From positions 1 through 16,494 of the forward strand of contig DATEMP010000232.1 of NCBI GenBank assembly GCA_035275545.1: DNA of 16,494 nucleotides. The letters run 5' to 3'. This DNA is from WS-11 sp035275545. GTDB taxonomy: Bacteria > Eisenbacteria > RBG-16-71-46. Shown piece after piece: positions 11,760 through 16,494 of this stretch. The position numbers and the translations under genes were made by a program. The notes under the pieces are model-generated. The model searched no databases and was not told the origin of the DNA. It saw only the letters and a list, made by a program, of their open reading frames with translations. How positions within the stretch are numbered: the stretch's first letter is position 1; every line of letters begins with the position of its first letter.

Positions 11760-13832
11760 TCAGGTCGCAGGCGCTTCCTCCAGCTCGGCGGGCGGGCTCA
11801 GGCGCTGGAACATCTCCTCCATCCCGCCGTGCGTTCCGGCCAGCACCAGCGTGTCGCCGACGCGCAGCCGGAAGTCGTCATCGAAGAAGATGATCGCGTT
11901 GCCGCCGCGCACCACCGCGACCGCCTGGGCGCTGCCGCCCCCGACCAGGCTCATCTCCTTCAAGGTGCGCCCGATCGCCGGCGAGTGCTGGAGCAGCAGG
12001 AACGTGTCGCAGGTGCCCTGGGTCAGGATCGCGTCGAGCTGCTCCACGACCGAGCCGGGCAGCTTCATGCCGCGCAGCAGACTGTAGCGCTCCTGACGCA
12101 GCAGCCGGATCTGCGCCTGGATGACGTTGGCCGGCACGTGGAACTCGCGCAGCGTCGCGGTGAAGATCTCGATCGAGGTTTCGAACTCCTCGGGGATGAT
12201 CTGGTTGGCACCCAGGCGATGGAGCTCGTCGATCTCCGAGACGTAGCGGGTGCGCACGATGATGTGCACGTTGCGCGACAGCGTGCGCGCGAGGTGGCAT
12301 GCGTGGCGCGTCGCGGTGGGATCGCTCAGCGCCAGCACCAGCACGCGCGCGCCCGGCACGCCGGCGTGCTTCTGGATGTGCGGGTTCGCGATGTCACCGA
12401 CCAGGGCGCGGCTGCCCTCGGCGACCGCGGCCTGCAGCGCGTCGGCGTCGAGGTCGACGATCAGGTGCGGGATGCGCACCGCGCGCAGCACCCGCGCCAC
12501 GTTGCGGCCGTTGAGCCCGAACCCGGCGATCACCACGTGGCTGGTGGGCGGCGGCACGTCGCCGTCCTCCGGTGCGGCGCCCTCCGGGGCCTCGCCCCCG
12601 CCGGCGATACGGCGTCCCAGGGCCAGCGCGAGCTCGGGCGCGCGCTCGACCAGCAGGGGCGTGAGCATGAGCGAGAACACCGCGCCGGCGAAGAACGCCT
12701 GGCCGCCGATCGCACCGAGCAGTCCGTGCGGCTGCCCCGCCTGCGCGAGCACGAACGAGAACTCGCCCACCTGCGCCAGGCACAGGGCGGACGCGAACGC
12801 CACCCGCCACGGCACCCGCGCCAGCCGCATCGCCACCAGCGCGCCGCCGAGCTTGGCGCCCACCAGGCCCACCGTGCTCGCGAGCACCAGCAGCGGCTGG
12901 TCCACGAGCAGCCGCGGCATGAGCTGCATGCCGATGGTGATGAAGAACACGCTCGAGAACGCTTCGCGGAACGGCAGCACATCGGCGGCGATGCGCGACT
13001 TGAGATCGGACCGCGCCAGGATCAGGCCGCCGAGGAACGCACCGAGCGCGAGCGAAAGGCCCGCCCACGAGGTGAGCCACGCGCCGCCCAGCGCCACCAG
13101 CACCACGCCGAACAGGAACGCCTCGGGCGAGCGCGCCCGCGCCACCCGCGCCAGGATCCAGGGGGCGGCCCGCCGCGCCAGGAGGAACGCGATCGCGACC
13201 ACCGCGAGCACGATGAACGAACGCCAGCCGCCCACGCCCGCCGGCGCGGCGGCCGCCACCGCGGAAGGCGACGTGGCACCCGGACCGGCGATCAGGTCCT
13301 CGCGCCCCACCCAGCGGCCGAGCCAGGGCACGACGATCGCGCACGGCACCACCATGAGGTCCTGGATCACCAGGATGCCGGTCACCAGCCGGCCATGGGG
13401 CGAGGTGAGCTCGAGCCGGTCGGAGAGCAGCTTGAGCACCAGGGCGGTGCTCGAGAGCGCGAGCAGCAGACCGAAGAAGATCGCCCGCGCCGGGTGCAGC
13501 CCGACCGCCACGAGGATGCCCGCCACCAGCGCCATGGTGAGGACGATCTGGAGCGCGCCGGCGAGGAACCCGAAGCGACCGATCCTTCCCAGGTCCTGGA
13601 GCGACAGCTCGAGCCCGACCGTGAAGAGCAGCAGCACCACGCCGAACTCCGCCAGCGTGCGCACCAGCTCGGGATCGCCGATCAGCCCCAGCCCGCCCGG
13701 GCCGGCCATCACGCCGGTGGCGATGAACCCGATCGCCGCTGGGAGCCGCACGCGGCGGAACAGCATCACGACGGCGAGCGCGATGGCGGCGAGCACGACC
13801 AGCTCGCCCAGGACCGGAATCCCGTGGGTCAT
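11760..13832 (-). CDS. Kef/YbaL-type monovalent cation:proton antiporter with RCK (TrkA) domains
   Basis: The 690-residue protein has a CPA2 Na+/H+-exchanger membrane domain of about 12-13 helices (residues about 5-405). It includes the family stretches PAAIGFIATGVMAGPGGLGL, LLLFTVGLELS, ALSSTALVLKLL and ALCLAQVGEFSFVLA. A linker leads to an RCK-N (TrkA-N) Rossmann domain from residue 431 with GFGLNG, an acidic strand end (LIVDLD) and IPEEFETSIEIF. A TrkA-C domain follows at about 590-680 (SAQAVAVVRGG, FRLRVGDTLVLAG). It should exchange K+ or Na+ for protons under nucleotide control. The ATG at 13832 has GGAG six bases upstream and lies 20 bp after the M20 dipeptidase stop, so the two are probably cotranscribed. 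Further in-frame upstream reading overlaps that gene and is a shadow. Confidence 0.93.
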   Translation of the reverse strand: MTHGIPVLGELVVLAAIALAVVMLFRRVRLPAAIGFIATGVMAGPGGLGLIGDPELVRTLAEFGVVLLLFTVGLELSLQDLGRIGRFGFLAGALQIVLTMALVAGILVAVGLHPARAIFFGLLLALSSTALVLKLLSDRLELTSPHGRLVTGILVIQDLMVVPCAIVVPWLGRWVGREDLIAGPGATSPSAVAAAAPAGVGGWRSFIVLAVVAIAFLLARRAAPWILARVARARSPEAFLFGVVLVALGGAWLTSWAGLSLALGAFLGGLILARSDLKSRIAADVLPFREAFSSVFFITIGMQLMPRLLVDQPLLVLASTVGLVGAKLGGALVAMRLARVPWRVAFASALCLAQVGEFSFVLAQAGQPHGLLGAIGGQAFFAGAVFSLMLTPLLVERAPELALALGRRIAGGGEAPEGAAPEDGDVPPPTSHVVIAGFGLNGRNVARVLRAVRIPHLIVDLDADALQAAVAEGSRALVGDIANPHIQKHAGVPGARVLVLALSDPTATRHACHLARTLSRNVHIIVRTRYVSEIDELHRLGANQIIPEEFETSIEIFTATLREFHVPANVIQAQIRLLRQERYSLLRGMKLPGSVVEQLDAILTQGTCDTFLLLQHSPAIGRTLKEMSLVGGGSAQAVAVVRGGNAIIFFDDDFRLRVGDTLVLAGTHGGMEEMFQRLSPPAELEEAPAT

Positions 13833-13852
13833 GTGCGGCTCCGGGGTGCGCG

Positions 13853-15223
13853 CTACGTCGTTCGGGCCAGCTCCTCGTAGAGATAGGCGACGCTCCTGGT
13901 GCCGCCGTGGAACGAGGAGAGCGAGAATTTCTCGTTGGGCGAGTGCACCTGGTCGTCGTCGAGGCCGAACCCGATCAGGATGCTCGGGAGGCCGTGGGTC
14001 TCCTGGAAGGTGGCCATCACCGGGATCGATCCGCCCTCGCGGATCATGACCGGCGGCTTGTTCCACGCGCGCTTGAGCGCGCGGCGCGCGGCCTCGAGCA
14101 CCGGGTGGTCGATCGCGGTGAGGAACGGCGGCGCCGAGTGGAGGTCGATCACCTTGACCGTGACCCCGGGCGGGGCGAGGTGCTGGACGTGCTCCGAGAA
14201 CGTGCGGAACACCTCGGCGGGATCCTGGTCCGGCACCAGGCGCATGCTCACCTTGGCGGCGGCGAACGACGGCAGCACGGTCTTGCTCCCTTCGCCCTGG
14301 TAGCCGCCCCACAGGCCGTTCACGTCGAGCGTGGGGCGCACGCTGATGCGCTCGAGGGTGGTGAAACCCTTCTCGCCCCAGGCCACCGGCGAGCCGCTCT
14401 CGTGGATGAACCCCTGCTCGTCGAACGGCACCGCGTTGATCACCTCGCGCTCGGCCGCGCTCAGCGGGCGCACCCGATCGTAGAAGCCCGGCACCGTGAT
14501 GCGGCCGTCCGCGTCCTTGAGGGCGGCGATGATCCCGGCCAGCGCGTTGCCCGGGTTCATGACCGCGCCGCCGAAGTGGCCGGAGTGAAGGTCCTTCGAC
14601 GGACCGATCACCTCGATCTGCGTGTAGCAGATGCCGCGCAGTCCGTAGGTGAGCGCCGGCTGGTCGGGCCCGAGCATCGCGGTGTCGCTCACGATGATGA
14701 CGTCGGCGTCGAGCTGCGCGCGACGCTCGCGCAGGAACTGCGCGAGGTGCTCGCTGCCGACCTCCTCCTCGCCCTCGATCACCACCTTGAGGTTGATGGG
14801 GAGCTTCTTGTCGACGTGCATGTGCGCCTCGATCGCCTTGAGGTGCATGTAGACCTGGCCCTTGTCGTCGACCGCGCCGCGCGCGTAGAGCTTGCCGTCG
14901 CGCAGCACCGGCTCGAACGGGGGCGAAGTCCAGAGCTCGAGCGGCTCGGGCGGTTGCACGTCGTAGTGCCCGTAGAGCAGCGCGGTCGGCCGTCCCGGCG
15001 CACCGAGCCACTCGGCGTACACCACCGGATGGCCGGCGGTCGGCACCACCTCGACGCGGGTCATCCCGAGCGACTTCAACTGGTCGGCGATGTGGTTCGC
15101 GCACCGCACGCAGTCGCCCTTGTGCTCGGCCTTGGCGCTCACGCTGGGAATGCGCAGCGCCACCTTGAGGTCCTCGACGAAGCGGTCGCGGTTCTGCTCG
15201 AGATACTGGGTGATGGCGTCCAT
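13853..15223 (-). CDS. M20 family metallodipeptidase (CNDP/ArgE-like)
   Basis: The 456-residue protein is full length for M20 dipeptidases of the carnosinase-like group. The dinuclear metal site and catalytic residues are visible: His86 with Asp88 in YGHYDVQP, Asp119 in GAVDDKG, Glu153-Glu154 in EGEEEVGSEH, Asp180 in VSDTAML, and His427 in DQVHSPNEKF. His213 in DLHSGHFGG matches the dimer-interface His that completes the active site in this group. There is no signal peptide, so it is cytosolic and probably hydrolyses dipeptides or small peptides. The ATG at 15223 has no Shine-Dalgarno; a -10-like TAGAGT ends nine bases upstream, suggesting a leaderless transcript. The antiporter gene follows 20 bp downstream. 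Together with the S9 peptidases nearby it fits peptide catabolism. Confidence 0.93.
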   Translation of the reverse strand: MDAITQYLEQNRDRFVEDLKVALRIPSVSAKAEHKGDCVRCANHIADQLKSLGMTRVEVVPTAGHPVVYAEWLGAPGRPTALLYGHYDVQPPEPLELWTSPPFEPVLRDGKLYARGAVDDKGQVYMHLKAIEAHMHVDKKLPINLKVVIEGEEEVGSEHLAQFLRERRAQLDADVIIVSDTAMLGPDQPALTYGLRGICYTQIEVIGPSKDLHSGHFGGAVMNPGNALAGIIAALKDADGRITVPGFYDRVRPLSAAEREVINAVPFDEQGFIHESGSPVAWGEKGFTTLERISVRPTLDVNGLWGGYQGEGSKTVLPSFAAAKVSMRLVPDQDPAEVFRTFSEHVQHLAPPGVTVKVIDLHSAPPFLTAIDHPVLEAARRALKRAWNKPPVMIREGGSIPVMATFQETHGLPSILIGFGLDDDQVHSPNEKFSLSSFHGGTRSVAYLYEELARTT

Positions 15224-15232
15224 GGGCGGGCG

Positions 15233-15238
15233 ACTCTA
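15233..15238 (-). promoter_or_regulatory. -10 element of the M20 dipeptidase gene (leaderless type)
   Basis: TAGAGT on the minus strand (preceded by GC) ends nine bases before the ATG at 15223. No recognisable -35 and no ribosome-binding site are present. The 86-bp region 15224-15309 separates this gene from the divergent ferredoxin and must hold both promoters. Confidence 0.4.
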
Positions 15239-15309
15239 GCACAGGGGCGCCCTCGCCCCTCCCCTCCGGGTTGCCCCCCCTCCGCGAATCTGTGAGGATG
15301 CTGCCCCGG

Positions 15310-15516
15310 ATGCAGGTACGGATCATCCGCTCCGAATGCTGCGGCAACGCAGAGTGCTGTGAGATCGCACCCGACGTCTTCGCCATCGACAGCCAGAAGA
15401 AGGCGGTGGTCCTCGACCCCGAGGCCGTGCCGCTTGCGACGCTGATCGAGGCGGCCGAGGCCTGTCCATGCACGGCGATCGTGGTGACGGACGACGAGGG
15501 CAACGAGTTCCCGTGA
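15310..15516 (+). CDS. Small single-cluster ferredoxin with doubled cysteines
   Basis: The 68-residue acidic protein matches the short ferredoxins that serve as electron carriers, for example to cytochromes P450. The pattern is SECCGNAECCEIAPDVFAID with EAAEACPCTAIVV at the other end. Canonical ligands would be Cys10, Cys16 and Cys52. The position that is Cys in [4Fe-4S] members is Asn13, as in [3Fe-4S] P450-type ferredoxins. Unusually, each ligand has a second Cys at +1 or +2 (Cys11, Cys17, Cys54). The ATG at 15310 fits the family start; 15298 would add MLPR. No ribosome-binding site is evident upstream of it, and a -10-like GATGCT (15297-15302) lies seven bases before, so leaderless translation is possible. 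Its stop overlaps the next gene's ribosome-binding site. No oxidoreductase partner is in the window. Confidence 0.82.
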   Translation: MQVRIIRSECCGNAECCEIAPDVFAIDSQKKAVVLDPEAVPLATLIEAAEACPCTAIVVTDDEGNEFP

Positions 15517-15526
15517 AGGAGCCGCT

Positions 15527-15928
15527 GTGAGCACTCCCCCGCACGCATTGACGATGCGCGTGCTGCCCATGGACCTGGCGGTGTGCCGCCTCGAGGCCGA
15601 CGGCCCGCTGCCGGCGTGGGTGTTCCATGCCGACGCGAAGTTCTTCTCGGTGATGCGCACCCCCGAGGAGACCTCGGTGGTCTGTCCCGTCGACGACGTG
15701 CCGCCCGCGGTGGCGGCCGCGGACCGCGGCTGGCGGGCGCTCAAGGTGGATGGGCCCTTGCCGCTCACGATGACCGGGGTGACCGCCAAGCTCACCACGC
15801 CGCTCGCCTCGGCGGGGATCCCGGTGTTCGCGCTCTCGACCTACGACACCGACTACCTGCTCATCAAGTCGGAGCACCTGGAGCGCGCGGTGGCGCTGCT
15901 CCGCACCCGCTTCACGGTCGTCGAGTAG
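15527..15928 (+). CDS. ACT-domain protein (CASTOR/ACT_7-like)
   Basis: This 133-residue protein resembles stand-alone ACT proteins of the ACT_7/CASTOR group. An N-terminal strand-rich part (LAVCRLEADGPLPAWV, then FFSVMRTPEETSVVCPVDDVP) is followed by WRALKVDGPLPL. A second half, GVTAKLTTPLASAGIPVFALSTYDTDYLLIKSEHLERAVALL, is the classic ACT turn with glycine before the strand. ACT domains usually bind amino acids and regulate enzymes; here the ligand is unknown. The start is GTG at 15527. AAGGAG at 15516-15521 overlaps the ferredoxin stop and gives 5-nt spacing, so the two genes should be translated from one mRNA. An ATG at codon 10 is an alternative start but has no better site. Confidence 0.82.
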   Translation: MSTPPHALTMRVLPMDLAVCRLEADGPLPAWVFHADAKFFSVMRTPEETSVVCPVDDVPPAVAAADRGWRALKVDGPLPLTMTGVTAKLTTPLASAGIPVFALSTYDTDYLLIKSEHLERAVALLRTRFTVVE

Positions 15929-15934
15929 CGCTCC

Positions 15935-15948
15935 GGGGCTCGCGCCCC
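15935..15948. terminator. Short GC hairpin between convergent genes
   Basis: GGGGC-TCGC-GCCCC, a 5-bp stem overlapping the methyltransferase stop codon, in the 19-bp gap after the ACT gene. No T-run; a weak bidirectional terminator at best. Confidence 0.25.
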
Positions 15949-16494
15949 TAGTCGGTGCGGGTTCCCACCATGACGACCCGCGGCAGCTCGAACGACACGT
16001 CCTCGCCGTTCGGCCGCACCCGCAGCCAGTCCCGCACCTTGGGCGGCGCCTCGAGCAGCATGCGGCGGCACTCCGCGCCGACCTCACCCGAGCAGCCGGA
16101 GCGCGCCAGCCAGTCGAGCAGCGAGCGGCCCTCGGGGATCTCGACCACGTAGTCGTCCACGAAATCCACCCGCAGCCCCGCGCCTTCCATGAACGACCGC
16201 CACTCGCGCGCGCTGTAGTTGCGCACTGTGGTCGTGTCGTGGAGCCAGTCGAGACGGTTCACGAACCCGTCGATCTCGGGATCGTCGGGCACGGTGCCGT
16301 CGGCGATGCCGAGCCGCCCGCCGCGCGCCAGCACCCGCGCCATCTCGGCGACCGCGACCCGAATGTCGGCGAAGTGGTGCGGGCAGGCGCGCGAGGTGAC
16401 CAGGCCGAACGCGCCCCCCCGGAACGGCAGGCGGTGGGCGTCGCCCTGCACCGTGCTCAGGTTGGTGGCCTCGGCGCGGCGCGCGCCGAGCCGC
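15948..16494 (-). CDS. Class I SAM-dependent methyltransferase (5' end outside window)
   Basis: The minus frame is open from the window edge to TAG at 15950-15948 (about 181 codons), so the N-terminus with the SAM-binding GxGxG loop is missing. What remains is typical of the Methyltransf_11/UbiE-like group. VQGDAHRLPFRGGAFGLVTSR is the post-motif II/III region with the acidic GDA and the conserved LPF, followed by HHFADIRVAVAEMARVLARGGRLGIAD (motif III helix and strand). The C-terminal part (ARSGCSGEVGAECRRMLLEAPPKVRDW) is a substrate-side helical region. The GTG at 16451 is internal to the frame and not a likely start, because coding-like sequence continues beyond it. The substrate cannot be told. 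It is convergent with the ACT-domain gene. Confidence 0.85.
   Translation of the reverse strand, partial: RLGARRAEATNLSTVQGDAHRLPFRGGAFGLVTSRACPHHFADIRVAVAEMARVLARGGRLGIADGTVPDDPEIDGFVNRLDWLHDTTTVRNYSAREWRSFMEGAGLRVDFVDDYVVEIPEGRSLLDWLARSGCSGEVGAECRRMLLEAPPKVRDWLRVRPNGEDVSFELPRVVMVGTRTD

Noticed and set aside
13833..15548. Fusion of the Kef antiporter to an upstream frame
   Set aside because: The extension overlaps the M20 dipeptidase in another frame and has no family similarity.

Overview
The window is a very GC-rich (about 70% by eye) bacterial chromosome segment with tightly packed genes, short intergenic gaps, some GTG/TTG starts and frequent start/stop overlaps. The large secreted beta-propeller protein ends in a FlgD-Ig/type IX-like C-terminal domain, and an AtpZ-AtpI pair apparently opens an ATP synthase operon. 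Together these suggest an uncultured member of the Fibrobacterota-Chlorobiota-Bacteroidota-like assemblage, such as Candidatus Eisenbacteria or a relative. That placement is inference; there is no rRNA or marker gene here to settle it.

Layout, left to right. 1-705 (minus): AtpI-like membrane protein (cut by the window edge) and AtpZ, behind a good sigma70-type promoter, with a Rex/CRP-like palindrome in the leader. 952-2855 (plus): a three-gene cluster of a Nudix hydrolase, a YajQ-family protein and a DUF2231 membrane protein with a helical C-terminal extension. 2872-7840 (minus): an operon with overlapping junctions that encodes two tandem S9 prolyl-oligopeptidase-type peptidases, the first exported and the second without a signal peptide, followed by a CPBP intramembrane protease. 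7841-8366: a 526-bp non-coding stretch with the S9 promoter, an approximately 290-bp imperfect inverted-repeat (MITE-like) element and an AT-richer segment with paired direct repeats. 8367-11735 (plus): a 1122-residue secreted multidomain protein with ten Asp-box motifs, resembling GH74-type propellers. 11760-15223 (minus): an M20 metallodipeptidase followed by a Kef-type cation/proton antiporter with RCK domains. 15310-15928 (plus): a small ferredoxin with doubled cysteines coupled to an ACT-domain protein. 15948-end (minus): a class I SAM methyltransferase cut by the window edge.

Functionally the segment combines energy and redox genes (ATP synthase accessory proteins, ferredoxin, antiporter), protein and peptide turnover (two S9 peptidases, CPBP protease, M20 dipeptidase) and one exported propeller protein likely to act on extracellular polymers. 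The peptidases could form a stepwise oligopeptide-degrading route, with periplasmic S9, cytosolic S9 and M20 dipeptidase. This is inferred from predicted location and family. I see no defence system, CRISPR array, prophage or tRNA. The least explained items are the inverted-repeat element at 7932-8221, the palindrome in the AtpZ leader, the doubled-cysteine ferredoxin and the propeller protein.
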